A DNA stretch of 64,000 nucleotides from JBALVT01 sp036960305 (GTDB lineage Bacteria; Pseudomonadota; Gammaproteobacteria; Pseudomonadales; Halieaceae), in the NCBI GenBank assembly GCA_036960305.1, contig JBALWA010000014.1:22058-86057 (forward strand), written 5' to 3'. Below are positions 53,956 to 63,068 of the stretch, in pieces. Positions within the stretch are counted from its first letter, which is position 1, and the number at the start of each line of letters is the position of its first letter. The position numbers and the translations under genes are program-made. The notes beneath the pieces are model-generated. The model searched no databases. It saw nothing but the letters and a program-made list of their open reading frames with translations, and was not told the DNA's origin.

Positions 53956-54714
53956 ATGACAATTCATCTCGCTGAAGCTGGGGAAACCTTAGGCCCAAAG
54001 GCCTGCACTCACGACTACCAGGTCAGTTGTGGGAATTGCCGGCTGAGCGCTATTTGCTTACCTCTGGCACTGGAAAATGATGATATCGAACAACTCGATA
54101 ATATAATCCAGCGCAGCAAGCCTATCCAGAAGAACCAACACCTGTATCGCGAAGGTGACGATTTTCAATCGGTTTACGCTGTTCGCTCCGGCACATTGAA
54201 AGCCTACAAGACGACAGACGATGGCCGGGAACAAGTGACCGGGTTCTATTTCCCGGGCGAAATTCTGGGCATGGATGGCATCAGCAACAACACCCATGCC
54301 TCTTCAGCAAAATCACTGGAAACCGCCGCGGTGTGCGAAATACCGTTTACATCCCTGGAAAAGCTCAGCACCTTGATGCCCAGCTTGCAGCGACATTTCT
54401 TCCAACTAATGAGCCGGGAAATCACCGAGGACCAACAACTCATTACCCTGCTCAGCAAAAATTCAGCCGATGAGCGCGTCGCCTCGCTAATGTTGAGCAT
54501 CTCCACACGCAATGCCCGCCGCAAACTCAGCGCCACCCAATTCCGTCTGCCCATGTCACGGGTGGACATCGGCAACTATCTAGGACTGACGGTTGAAACC
54601 GTCAGCCGTGTCTTCAGCCGCATGCAGAAGTTGGAAATCCTACGAGTCGACAATAAGGAAATTGAAATTCTTGATGCGGAAGGCTTACAGGAAATGGCGA
54701 ATATGGGAGGCTAG
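53956..54714 (+). CDS. anr: FNR/Anr oxygen-sensing regulator
   Basis: The ATG at 53956 gives 252 residues; a TTG at 53935 would add seven. Cys25, Cys28 and Cys34 (CGNCRLSAIC) plus Cys127 (AAVCEIPF) are the four [4Fe-4S] ligands, so the protein should be active without oxygen and lose its dimer when the cluster is oxidised. A cNMP-type beta barrel, dimer helix, and a C-terminal helix-turn-helix with the recognition helix VETVSRVFSR follow; the E-x-x-S-R pattern reads TTGAT sites, which are present upstream of hemN and yip1. A TATAAT at 53922-53927 precedes it. Confidence 0.95.
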   Translation: MTIHLAEAGETLGPKACTHDYQVSCGNCRLSAICLPLALENDDIEQLDNIIQRSKPIQKNQHLYREGDDFQSVYAVRSGTLKAYKTTDDGREQVTGFYFPGEILGMDGISNNTHASSAKSLETAAVCEIPFTSLEKLSTLMPSLQRHFFQLMSREITEDQQLITLLSKNSADERVASLMLSISTRNARRKLSATQFRLPMSRVDIGNYLGLTVETVSRVFSRMQKLEILRVDNKEIEILDAEGLQEMANMGG

Positions 54715-54737
54715 TGCTCTCCCGGTTCGTCTATATA

Positions 54738-54778
54738 TTGATTCACATCAAGACTGCAGCAACGCGGATATCTATAAT
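54738..54778 (+). promoter_or_regulatory. Class II FNR/Anr promoter of the yip1-cco unit
   Basis: A perfect FNR box TTGATTCACATCAA at 54738-54751 and a perfect -10 TATAAT at 54773-54778. Box centre to expected start is 41 to 42 bp, which is the class II spacing. The start would lie about 36 bp before the yip1 ATG. Confidence 0.85.
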
Positions 54779-54821
54779 CCCGTCGCGGCATAAATAATAG
54801 CAGTGGGGAGCAACAAGAAGA

Positions 54822-55424
54822 ATGATACAACACACGTTTGGCTTACTGGTTAAGCCCAGTGCGCAATGGCGCAGCATCGCCGACCTGCCTGAAAAGAGCT
54901 TCAATACGCTGGTTCTCTACCCCTGTATTTTTGCCATCCTACCGGCCATTGCCTGGTACTACGGCACCAGCCAGGTGGGTTGGACCGTAGGCGAACATGG
55001 CGACCCCATTAAACTCACGGTGGCCAGCGCGCGGCAAATCAGTATTCTTTTCTACTTCGGCATGCTGGGCTGTATCGCCGCGATTGGCTATTTCATCCAC
55101 TGGATGTCTGCCACCTATGGCGCTAACTCTTCCTTCGCCAAGGGCATCGTGATCGCTGGGCTCACTGCAACGCCACTGTTCATTACCGGCATGGTGGGTT
55201 TTCACCCGGTTCTGTGGGTAGACCTTCTTATTGGCGTAGTGGCTGTCAGCTGGTCTATCTATCTACTTTACCTTGGCATACCCATCGTCATGGGCATTCC
55301 CGAGGAACGTGGGTTTTTATTCTCAAGCGCCGTGTTGGCGATAGCGATGGTGATGCTGATCTGTCTGATGGTTGCCTCCGTGCTGCTCTGGGACATGGGC
55401 GCCGCACCCGCATTTACTGATTAG
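54822..55424 (+). CDS. Yip1 family membrane protein
   Basis: A 200-residue protein with five likely membrane segments and the Yip1-type opening (HTFGLLVKPSAQWRSIADLPEK). Yip1 family members in bacteria are poorly understood. It is the first gene behind the class II FNR promoter and precedes ccoN on the same strand by 86 bp, so it should be made with the cbb3 oxidase under low oxygen. A role in oxidase assembly is inference from position. Confidence 0.85.
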   Translation: MIQHTFGLLVKPSAQWRSIADLPEKSFNTLVLYPCIFAILPAIAWYYGTSQVGWTVGEHGDPIKLTVASARQISILFYFGMLGCIAAIGYFIHWMSATYGANSSFAKGIVIAGLTATPLFITGMVGFHPVLWVDLLIGVVAVSWSIYLLYLGIPIVMGIPEERGFLFSSAVLAIAMVMLICLMVASVLLWDMGAAPAFTD

Positions 55425-55433
55425 ATAAACCCT

Positions 55434-55467
55434 TTTTGCAGCCGCCGGATAACGTGCAGCTGCAAAA
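55434..55467. repeat. Inverted repeat between yip1 and ccoN
   Basis: Nine-base arms TTTTGCAGC (55434-55442) and GCTGCAAAA (55459-55467) with a 16-base loop, in the 86 bp leader of ccoN. It may form an RNA hairpin that sets relative expression, or bind a protein; there is no T-run directly after it. Confidence 0.4.
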
Positions 55468-55510
55468 CATTCTTTTATGAAGCATCGGATTTTTGAACTG
55501 GATTTGAACA

Positions 55511-56950
55511 ATGAGCGAGCTTAATACTGCATTGGAACACCCCGTTTACAATTACAAAGTCGTTAGGCAATTCGCCATTATGACGGTTGTATGGGGCATT
55601 GTTGGCATGTTGGTGGGTGTCATCATCGCCGCCCAACTGGTGTGGCCCTGGTTGAGTTTCGATCAGCCCTGGTTTAGCTTTGGTCGCTTGCGCCCCCTGC
55701 ATACCAACGCTGTGATTTTTGCCTTTGGCGGCTGTGCGCTTTTTGCCAGCTCCTATTACATTGTCCAACGTACAACCCAGGCGCGCATCGTATCCGATAA
55801 ACTGGCCGCATTTACCTTCTGGGGCTGGCAACTGGTGATTGTGGCGGCTGCCATAACGCTGCCACTGGGTTTCACCAGTTCAAAAGAGTACGCCGAGCTG
55901 GAATGGCCCATCGATATCCTGATCGCTGTGGTGTGGGTGGTTTATGCCATCGTTTTCTTCGGCACGATCATGAAACGTAAAACCAGTCACATTTATGTCG
56001 CTAACTGGTTCTTTGGTGCGTTCATTCTCGCAGTCGCGGTGTTGCATATTATCAATAGCCTGGCGATACCGGTGGGCATGACCAAGTCCTATTCTGTCTA
56101 CGCTGGCACGGTAGATGCGATGGTACAGTGGTGGTATGGGCACAACGCGGTGGGCTTTTTCCTCACCGCAGGCTTCCTCGGGATGATGTACTATTTCGTT
56201 CCCAAGCAGGCCGGCCGCCCGGTCTATTCTTACCGCTTGAGTATTGTGCATTTCTGGGCACTGGTTGCCGTTTACATCTGGGCCGGCCCCCACCATTTGC
56301 ACTACACCGCCCTGCCCGACTGGGCACAAAGTCTGGGCATGGTGATGTCTATTATCCTGCTGGCCCCCTCCTGGGGTGGCATGATCAATGGCATGATGAC
56401 GCTGTCGGGTGCATGGGACAAACTCCGCACCGACCCTATCCTGCGCTTCCTGGTGGTCAGCCTGTCATTTTACGGTATGTCCACCTTTGAAGGCCCGATG
56501 ATGGCCATCAAGACGGTTAACGCGCTGTCGCACTACACCGACTGGACCATCGGCCACGTTCACTCCGGTGCTCTGGGCTGGGTCGCCATGATCTCTATCG
56601 GATCCATGTACCACCTGATCCCCATATTGTTTGGCAAGACGGCAATGTACAGCACGAATCTGATTAACCTCCATTTTTGGATGGCCACCATTGGTACTGT
56701 TTTATACATCACCTCAATGTGGGTTAACGGCATTCTTCAGGGTTTGATGTGGCGTGCCTACAACCAGGACGGCACCTTAACGTACACCTTCGTGGAATCG
56801 GTATCAGCCAGCTATCCCGGTTATCTGGTGCGCATGATTGGCGGCGCAATATTCCTGGGCGGTATGCTTTTAATGGCCTACAACGTGTATATGACAACCA
56901 GAAAAGACCTTGTACCTGAGGCGGCTCCGGCTGCTGCAAGCGCGGCTTGA
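55511..56950 (+). CDS. ccoN: cbb3-type cytochrome c oxidase subunit I
   Basis: Catalytic subunit that reduces O2 at a haem b3-CuB centre with high affinity. The 479-residue protein has twelve membrane segments. His64 (RPLHTNAV) is a low-spin haem ligand; GHNAVGFFLTAGFLGMMYYFVPK holds a CuB His and the crosslinking Tyr; HHLHYT and GHVHSGALGWVAMI supply further CuB and haem ligands. First of ccoNOQP. Confidence 0.97.
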   Translation: MSELNTALEHPVYNYKVVRQFAIMTVVWGIVGMLVGVIIAAQLVWPWLSFDQPWFSFGRLRPLHTNAVIFAFGGCALFASSYYIVQRTTQARIVSDKLAAFTFWGWQLVIVAAAITLPLGFTSSKEYAELEWPIDILIAVVWVVYAIVFFGTIMKRKTSHIYVANWFFGAFILAVAVLHIINSLAIPVGMTKSYSVYAGTVDAMVQWWYGHNAVGFFLTAGFLGMMYYFVPKQAGRPVYSYRLSIVHFWALVAVYIWAGPHHLHYTALPDWAQSLGMVMSIILLAPSWGGMINGMMTLSGAWDKLRTDPILRFLVVSLSFYGMSTFEGPMMAIKTVNALSHYTDWTIGHVHSGALGWVAMISIGSMYHLIPILFGKTAMYSTNLINLHFWMATIGTVLYITSMWVNGILQGLMWRAYNQDGTLTYTFVESVSASYPGYLVRMIGGAIFLGGMLLMAYNVYMTTRKDLVPEAAPAAASAA

Positions 56951-56960
56951 GGAGAAGACC

Positions 56961-57569
56961 ATGAAGCATGATATTGTCGAAAAGAATGTAGGAATAATGA
57001 TTGTCCTGGTCATTGTCGCTATCAGCTTTGGTACGCTGGTAGAACTGGTACCCTTGTTTTTTGCCAAGCAAACCAATGAGCCCATTGCTGGCCTTATGCC
57101 CCTGCCAGCTCTTGAGCTTGAAGGTCGCGACATCTATATTCGCGAGGGCTGCAATAACTGCCACTCTCAAATGATTCGTCCACTGCGTGCTGAAACAGAG
57201 CGCTACGGCCACTACTCCGTGGCCGGTGAACTGGTCTACAACCACCCGCACCTGTGGGGTTCCAAGCGAACCGGACCCGATCTGGCACGGGTGGGTACAC
57301 GCTATAGCGATGATTGGCATAGAGCCCACCTTTACAATCCTCGCGACGTAGTCCCTGAATCCAATATGCCCTCTTTCCCCTGGCTATTTGATGCAGACAT
57401 CAATGGCGAAAAGACCGGTAAAAAAATGACCGCCTTACGCATGGTGGGCGTGCCCTACACCGACGAGGATATCGCCGGTGCGGCCAGCGCGGTCCAGGGC
57501 AAGAAAGAGATTGATGCCATGGTGGCCTACCTGCAACAACTGGGCACACTGCTGCAATCGAGGCGTTAG
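56961..57569 (+). CDS. ccoO: cbb3-type oxidase subunit II (monohaem cytochrome c)
   Basis: The ATG at 56961 has a strong GGAG eight bases upstream and opens MKHDIVEKNVGI, the usual start; a longer frame is rejected. The product is 202 residues: one membrane anchor (about 8-30) and a periplasmic cytochrome domain with the haem motif C64-N-N-C67-H68. Electrons pass from CcoP through CcoO to CcoN. Confidence 0.96.
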   Translation: MKHDIVEKNVGIMIVLVIVAISFGTLVELVPLFFAKQTNEPIAGLMPLPALELEGRDIYIREGCNNCHSQMIRPLRAETERYGHYSVAGELVYNHPHLWGSKRTGPDLARVGTRYSDDWHRAHLYNPRDVVPESNMPSFPWLFDADINGEKTGKKMTALRMVGVPYTDEDIAGAASAVQGKKEIDAMVAYLQQLGTLLQSRR

Positions 57570-57573
57570 AATT

Positions 57574-57753
57574 ATGGACATTAATGATCTGAGAGGCCTG
57601 AGCACGTTATTCCTGATGATTTCCTTCATCGGCCTGTGCTTTTGGGCCTACAGCAGCAAACGCAAACCCACTTTCGATGAGGCCGCCAACTTGCCGTTCG
57701 CAGACGAGGAGCTAAATCAACTGAGCATGCAGGAGGACAAGAAGAATGACTAG
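57574..57753 (+). CDS. ccoQ: cbb3-type oxidase subunit CcoQ
   Basis: A 59-residue single-span protein starting at the ATG at 57574 (MDINDLRGLS), with one membrane helix (TLFLMISFIGLCFWAYSS) and an acidic tail. It stabilises the cbb3 complex. It lies 4 bp after ccoO and overlaps ccoP by 8 bp. Confidence 0.92.
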   Translation: MDINDLRGLSTLFLMISFIGLCFWAYSSKRKPTFDEAANLPFADEELNQLSMQEDKKND

Positions 57754-58627
57754 CTTCTGGAGCAACTGGATAATAATCCTCACCGCGATCAGCATTATTG
57801 GTATCACCTGGATTTTATTAGCCAATAGAAAAACCACTGACCGGGAAACGGAAAACACCACGGGTCACGTTTACGATGGCATCGAGGAGTATGACAACCC
57901 GCTGCCCGCCTGGTGGTTTTATATGTTTATTATCACCATCGTCTGGGGCGTTGGTTATCTCGTTGCCTACCCGGGCATGGGAAATTTTGCCGGCGTACTG
58001 GGCTGGACCCAAGAGGGCCAACACGAAGCCCAAGTCAGTAAAGCCGATGAAAAGTTCCGCGAAATGCGAGACAAGTACCTTGCACTCCCTGTAGAAGAAA
58101 TCGCCATCGACCCCGTTGTGCGCAAAATGGGACAGCGAATGTTCGGCAATAACTGCGCGCAGTGCCACGGTGCAGATGCAAAGGGGCGCTACGGCTTCCC
58201 CAATCTTACCGACGGCGACTGGATCTTCGGCGGCACCGCCGAGGCGATAAAATCCAGCATCACCAACGGCCGTCAGGCGGCAATGCCCGCCTGGGGTACG
58301 GTTATAGGTGACGCCGGAGTCACAGAAGTCACCGAATATGTATTATCACTGAATGGTCGCGAGAGTTCGGCTGACAAAACAGCAGCGGGCGAAAAAGTAT
58401 ACAGCACCTACTGTGTCGCCTGTCACGGGGCTGAAGGGAAAGGTAACCCACTGATGGGAGCACCCAACCTGACAAATGGCATCTGGCTCTATGGCGGTAC
58501 GCAAACGCAAATAGCACACTCCGTCCGCGCGGGCCGCAATGGCGTGATGCCGGCGCACGGTAGACTGCTGAGTGAAGACAAGATTCACATTATCACCGCT
58601 TACGTCTACGGATTAAGCCAGAAGTAA
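57746..58627 (+). CDS. ccoP: cbb3-type oxidase subunit III (dihaem cytochrome c)
   Basis: A 293-residue membrane-anchored cytochrome with two haem motifs, C137-A-Q-C140-H141 and C223-V-A-C226-H227. Two N-terminal membrane segments are visible (about 4-24 and 52-72). It receives electrons from soluble cytochromes or the bc1 complex. A long terminator hairpin follows the stop. Confidence 0.97.
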   Translation: MTSFWSNWIIILTAISIIGITWILLANRKTTDRETENTTGHVYDGIEEYDNPLPAWWFYMFIITIVWGVGYLVAYPGMGNFAGVLGWTQEGQHEAQVSKADEKFREMRDKYLALPVEEIAIDPVVRKMGQRMFGNNCAQCHGADAKGRYGFPNLTDGDWIFGGTAEAIKSSITNGRQAAMPAWGTVIGDAGVTEVTEYVLSLNGRESSADKTAAGEKVYSTYCVACHGAEGKGNPLMGAPNLTNGIWLYGGTQTQIAHSVRAGRNGVMPAHGRLLSEDKIHIITAYVYGLSQK

Positions 58628-58644
58628 ACGCCCGCCACCGGCGT

Positions 58645-58688
58645 GGGGCAGTTGCCTTCTCTCATTAGAGAAACAACTGCCCCCTTTT
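58645..58688 (+). terminator. Long intrinsic terminator between ccoP and ccoG
   Basis: An outer stem of ten pairs (GGGGCAGTTG at 58645-58654, CAACTGCCCC at 58674-58683) and an inner stem of six (TTCTCT / AGAGAA) with a four-base loop, followed by C and TTTT. It starts 18 bp after the ccoP stop. It supports a ccoG start downstream at 58718, since the GTG at 58643 would translate through it. Confidence 0.85.
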
Positions 58689-58717
58689 CCATCGCTTTTA
58701 CATCACAGGTCAGGGCA

Positions 58718-60130
58718 ATGTCTGATAATGATCTCATAGACGTCCAGGAAGTCGCGCCTGCTGAAGTAGCTGAAATTGATCTCTATCAGCGACGTGAGAA
58801 GATTTACAACCGAAAAATGGAGGGCTTCTACCAACGCCTTCGCCTCTTTACCGGCTGGCCCCTTCTGGTGGGCTACTTCCTCTTACCCTGGCTGAGCTGG
58901 GATGGCCGTCAGGCCGTGCTTTTTGACTTACCCGAGCGAAAATTCCATATTCTGGGCCTGACATTCTGGCCACAGGATTTTCCGATGCTGGCTTTTTTAC
59001 TGATTATTGCCGCCTTCGCCCTGTTTACGGTCACCGTTTTTGCGGGCAGGGTTTGGTGCGGTTACACCTGCCCACAAACGGTTTGGACCAGTATTTTTAT
59101 GTGGTTGGAGCAACACACTGAGGGCAGCCGTCTACAGAGAATAAAACTGGATAAAGCCCCCTGGTCGCTTCAGAAAGTGTTCAAGAAAACGGCCAAGCAC
59201 AGCTCCTGGTTATTTGTGGCCTTTGCTACCGGTATGACCTTTGTCGGTTACTTCTACCCCATGAGACAACTGTCGCTTGAGTTAGTTACCTTCAGCACGG
59301 GACAGTGGCAAATTCTGTGGACCGTATTTTTTACCTGTGCGACGTATATTAACGCCGGCTGGTTGCGAGAGCAGGTCTGCATCTATATGTGCCCTTACGC
59401 CCGTTTTCAGTCAGTTATGTTTGACCAGGATACGCTCATAGTTTCCTACGACGGGGGCAGAGGAGAAGCACGCGGCTCCCGAAAACGTGGGGCCGATTAC
59501 AAGGCCGAGAATCTTGGGGACTGCATCGACTGCGAGCTGTGCGTGCAGGTTTGCCCGACCGGAATAGACATCCGCAATGGACTGCAATACGAATGCATTG
59601 GCTGCGCCCTGTGTATCGATGCCTGCAACTCCATAATGGACAAAATGGAGTACCCGCGCGGACTGATACGCTATACCAGCGAGCACCAGTTAGAGGGCGG
59701 CACCACGCACTGGATTCGTCCCCGGGTCATTGGCTATCTACTGGTCCTGTGTCTTATGGTAGGCGTATTCAGTTACCGGGTACTGACTCGCATCCCGGTT
59801 GAGCTCACTGTCATACGCGACCGCACTGAATTATTCGTGACCACCGATGACGGAAAAATTGAAAATATTTATACCTTACAATTGGTCAATATGGACCGTG
59901 ATATGCATGAGTTTGAGGTCACTATCAAAGGCATCGATGACGCAAAAATCATAGGTGAAATCCTGCACACACTAGATGGTGGTGAAGTACGTTCAATCAC
60001 CCTCAGGGTCCGTGCTGAGCCCGCCGCACTGGATAAACCCAGTACGCAACTGGATTTTACAGCCACAGCCACGGACTTGCAGTCTTTGCGCGCTGTATCA
60101 GAATCGCGTTTTATGAAGCCGATGAACTAA
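58718..60130 (+). CDS. ccoG: Cytochrome c oxidase accessory protein CcoG
   Basis: A 470-residue membrane protein with the ATG at 58718 (MSDNDLIDVQ). It carries two ferredoxin-like [4Fe-4S] motifs (CIDCELCVQVCPTG and CIGCALCIDACN) and the Cys-rich VWCGYTCPQTVW. Members of this family act as cupric reductases in cbb3 assembly. The C-terminal periplasmic IG-like domain runs about residues 360-470. It overlaps ccoH by one base. Confidence 0.94.
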   Translation: MSDNDLIDVQEVAPAEVAEIDLYQRREKIYNRKMEGFYQRLRLFTGWPLLVGYFLLPWLSWDGRQAVLFDLPERKFHILGLTFWPQDFPMLAFLLIIAAFALFTVTVFAGRVWCGYTCPQTVWTSIFMWLEQHTEGSRLQRIKLDKAPWSLQKVFKKTAKHSSWLFVAFATGMTFVGYFYPMRQLSLELVTFSTGQWQILWTVFFTCATYINAGWLREQVCIYMCPYARFQSVMFDQDTLIVSYDGGRGEARGSRKRGADYKAENLGDCIDCELCVQVCPTGIDIRNGLQYECIGCALCIDACNSIMDKMEYPRGLIRYTSEHQLEGGTTHWIRPRVIGYLLVLCLMVGVFSYRVLTRIPVELTVIRDRTELFVTTDDGKIENIYTLQLVNMDRDMHEFEVTIKGIDDAKIIGEILHTLDGGEVRSITLRVRAEPAALDKPSTQLDFTATATDLQSLRAVSESRFMKPMN

Positions 60131-60624
60131 TGGATACTCGCCTGGATCTGGACAGCTCACCCTGGTATCGACAATTTTGGCTTTGGTTTATCATTCTGTT
60201 ACCCGCCAGCGTCGTGGTTGCGGGGATCATCACCGTTTACATCGCGGCCGAGGGGGCAGATGACCTCGTTGCAGACGATTACTACAAGAACGGGCTGGCA
60301 ATAAATCAACAATTGGAAAAGAAACAACTGGCAACGTCACTGGGTATCTCAGCCAATCTGGAGCTGGGTAAGCACTCTGTTGCCGTGAGGGTTACAGGGC
60401 CGGTAACTGAAAACACACTTTACCTGCTACTCTCGCATCCACTGGAGGCTGACCGGGACTTCGTGCTTGAAGTTGAACGTGTCGAGCCCGGTTTTTATGC
60501 CGGCATTCTCGAGCAACCCATTTTTTCACGCTGGTATTGGGTGCTGGAAAATCGTGGCCAACAAGCCTGGCGTATTGATGGCTCTGTGACCTTACCCCCC
60601 TCAGATAATGCAGACCACAACTAG
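60130..60624 (+). CDS. ccoH: FixH/CcoH family assembly protein
   Basis: A 164-residue protein with one N-terminal membrane helix (WLWFIILLPASVVVAGIITVYIA) and a periplasmic beta domain. CcoH is a late assembly partner of cbb3 oxidase. The DDLVADDYYKNGLAINQ stretch is typical of the FixH family. It overlaps ccoI by 17 bp. Confidence 0.9.
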   Translation: MDTRLDLDSSPWYRQFWLWFIILLPASVVVAGIITVYIAAEGADDLVADDYYKNGLAINQQLEKKQLATSLGISANLELGKHSVAVRVTGPVTENTLYLLLSHPLEADRDFVLEVERVEPGFYAGILEQPIFSRWYWVLENRGQQAWRIDGSVTLPPSDNADHN

Positions 60625-63049
60625 TACCACCCCCTCCTCCAGCCCTGACGAGACTCTTGCCTGTTATCACTGCGGTGAAGAGGTACCGGACGGCGTCAAC
60701 TACAGCGTCGCAATTCGGGGGAATCAGCAGCCCATGTGCTGCCCCGGCTGCAGAGCCGTTGCCCAGTTAATCGCAGGCAGCGGACTGGAGAGTTTTTATC
60801 AACATCGAACCGCCTACAATGAGCGGCCGAATCTTTCCGAGTTGGAATCCAGCCACCATTACAGTCTTTACGACGACCCGGAAGTTAATCGCGGTTTCAC
60901 GCAACAGGATGAACACGGGACCTTTCACTCGCGATTACTAATTGGCGGCATTAGTTGTGCCGCCTGTACCTGGTTAATCGAGCAAACACTTAACAGAATC
61001 GAAGGCATTGAGGCTGCAGTGGTGAATCTTGGCCAGAGTCGACTCGATGTCAGCTTTAATCCTGAGAAAGTCACACTGGGCAAAATCTTTGAACGTGTGG
61101 ACGAACTGGGTTACAAGACCCGCCCCTACCAAACCCATGCATTGCGCGAACAGATACAAGCTGAATCCAAAGCAGGATTGCGACAACTCGCTGTAGCGGG
61201 CCTGGGCATGATGCAGGTCGGTATGTTCGCCATCGCCCTGCACGCCGGTGATCTACAGGGCATGGAGCTCGAATACCAAAGCCTGTTACGTTGGGTCAGT
61301 CTATTCGTTGCAAGCTTTGTGGTTTTTTATTCAGCCAGATCCTTTTTTAGCTCCGCCTGGCGCCATTTGAAGGCCGGTGCACTGGTGATGGACCTGCCCG
61401 TGTCCATGGCAATCGGCATCGCCTGGATCGCCAGCCTGTGGGCTACCGCCACGGGCGACGGCCAGGTCTATTTCGACTCCGTTGTCATGTTCACCTTTTT
61501 CCTTTTACTGGGGCGTTTTCTTGAACGACGCGCCAGACAAAATGACAGCCAGGCCTGGTTTGACGCTGAATCAGCGCTACCCACCGCAGTGACAGTGCAA
61601 CGCAATCAACAGTGGGTAGAAGTGGCCCGCCATCAATTGAGCCCCGGTGATACCGTACTGGTCACCCAGGGAGAGACCGTACCCGTTGATGCCCTGGTCG
61701 TAAAAGGCGACAGTTCGATTGATGAAAGCACCTTCAATGGGGAGCACTTGCCCCGTAGCGTAAAACCAGGTGATACCGTCTACGCCGGCACGGTCAATAT
61801 CGAAGGCCCACTGGAGGTGACCGCACTGGGTACTTACGTGGACACCCGACTGGCCGCCCTGCAGCGCTCGGTAGAGTTCGCCCAAACCGAAAAGCCGCCC
61901 ATGGCCAGGCTGGCTGACAGGATTGCCTCGCGATTTATTGCTCTGGTGTTGTTGGTAACGGCAGCCACCGCTACAGCATGGCTGTTTGTCGACCCCTCCC
62001 GGGCACTCTGGATCAGCTTGTCAGTGTTGGTCATCAGTTGCCCCTGTGCACTCGCCCTGGCAACCCCCGCCGCATTAACCGGTGCCGCAAGTGGCTTGCG
62101 CAGGGCCGGCGTTATAGTCCGTGGCGAAAATGCAATTGAAGCGCTTTCGCACTGCACACATATGCTTTTCGACAAGACGGGCACCCTGACAAAGGGCGAG
62201 TTTCAACTGACCGAAACACACCTTCTGTCAACCGCTTCACAAAGCGAAGTTCTCGGCCTGGCGGCGTCATTGCAGGCATTTTCATCTCACCCATTAGCAG
62301 CGGCATTTACCCGCCTGGAAACTAAAATCACCTTTGAACAGGCTCTGTACCACGTGGGTGCAGGACTGGAAGGCCAGATGAAGGGGCACAGCTATCGAAT
62401 TGGCAGCCATGCGTTTTGTTCCGAGACGTGCCCCGAATTACCTCCTGCCCCATCCGAGCCCCACTATTGGATTGCCCTGTGCCGAGATGACCAGCCCCTC
62501 GCGTGGTTCGGGCTAAAAGACAGTGTGCGCGAAGAAGCTGCTGCCGTTGTTCGGGCCGCTACGGCGGGTCGCTTGAAGGTAGAACTCCTTACCGGAGACA
62601 GCTCAACCCAGGGCCCAGCGCTGGCAAAAGAATTGAACATCGCCACCGTGAATGTGGGGTTTAGTCCGCAACAGAAAATGGCGTATGTACAGCAACTACA
62701 GCGACAGGGCGCGGTGGTGGCCATGGTAGGCGATGGCCTGAACGATGCACCGGTATTGGGTATTGCCGATGTATCCTTTGCCGTAGCAGGAGCTACAGAA
62801 CTGGCACGTACACAAGCTGATTTTATTCTCGCTGGTGTCGACCTTGGTGCCGTCATTCGCACCTGGACGACGGCCAGGCAGTGCACTCACATTATCAGGC
62901 AGAACCTGGGCTGGGCGCTGTGCTACAACCTCTGTGGCATTCCACTGGCCGCGCTGGGCTATATACCCCCCTGGATGGCCGCTATCGGCATGTCGGCCAG
63001 TTCCCTACTGGTAGTCCTCAACTCCCTGCGTTTAAATAGAGCGCAGTAA
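60608..63049 (+). CDS. ccoI: Copper P1B-ATPase CcoI
   Basis: An 813-residue copper-transporting ATPase needed for cbb3 metal loading. An N-terminal Cys-rich region (CYHCGEE, MCCPGC) and a heavy-metal domain with C117-A-A-C120 precede eight membrane helices. The ion motif C478-P-C480 and the phosphorylation motif DKTGT (522-526) are clear, followed by GDGLNDAPVL. It belongs to the FixI group rather than the CopA detoxification group, as its place in the operon confirms. Confidence 0.96.
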   Translation: MQTTTSTTPSSSPDETLACYHCGEEVPDGVNYSVAIRGNQQPMCCPGCRAVAQLIAGSGLESFYQHRTAYNERPNLSELESSHHYSLYDDPEVNRGFTQQDEHGTFHSRLLIGGISCAACTWLIEQTLNRIEGIEAAVVNLGQSRLDVSFNPEKVTLGKIFERVDELGYKTRPYQTHALREQIQAESKAGLRQLAVAGLGMMQVGMFAIALHAGDLQGMELEYQSLLRWVSLFVASFVVFYSARSFFSSAWRHLKAGALVMDLPVSMAIGIAWIASLWATATGDGQVYFDSVVMFTFFLLLGRFLERRARQNDSQAWFDAESALPTAVTVQRNQQWVEVARHQLSPGDTVLVTQGETVPVDALVVKGDSSIDESTFNGEHLPRSVKPGDTVYAGTVNIEGPLEVTALGTYVDTRLAALQRSVEFAQTEKPPMARLADRIASRFIALVLLVTAATATAWLFVDPSRALWISLSVLVISCPCALALATPAALTGAASGLRRAGVIVRGENAIEALSHCTHMLFDKTGTLTKGEFQLTETHLLSTASQSEVLGLAASLQAFSSHPLAAAFTRLETKITFEQALYHVGAGLEGQMKGHSYRIGSHAFCSETCPELPPAPSEPHYWIALCRDDQPLAWFGLKDSVREEAAAVVRAATAGRLKVELLTGDSSTQGPALAKELNIATVNVGFSPQQKMAYVQQLQRQGAVVAMVGDGLNDAPVLGIADVSFAVAGATELARTQADFILAGVDLGAVIRTWTTARQCTHIIRQNLGWALCYNLCGIPLAALGYIPPWMAAIGMSASSLLVVLNSLRLNRAQ

Positions 63050-63068
63050 ACCTGATGAGAGCATCACC

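Noticed and set aside
58643..58717. GTG start for ccoG at 58643
   Set aside because: It would translate through the strong terminator hairpin and add 25 residues with no family match.
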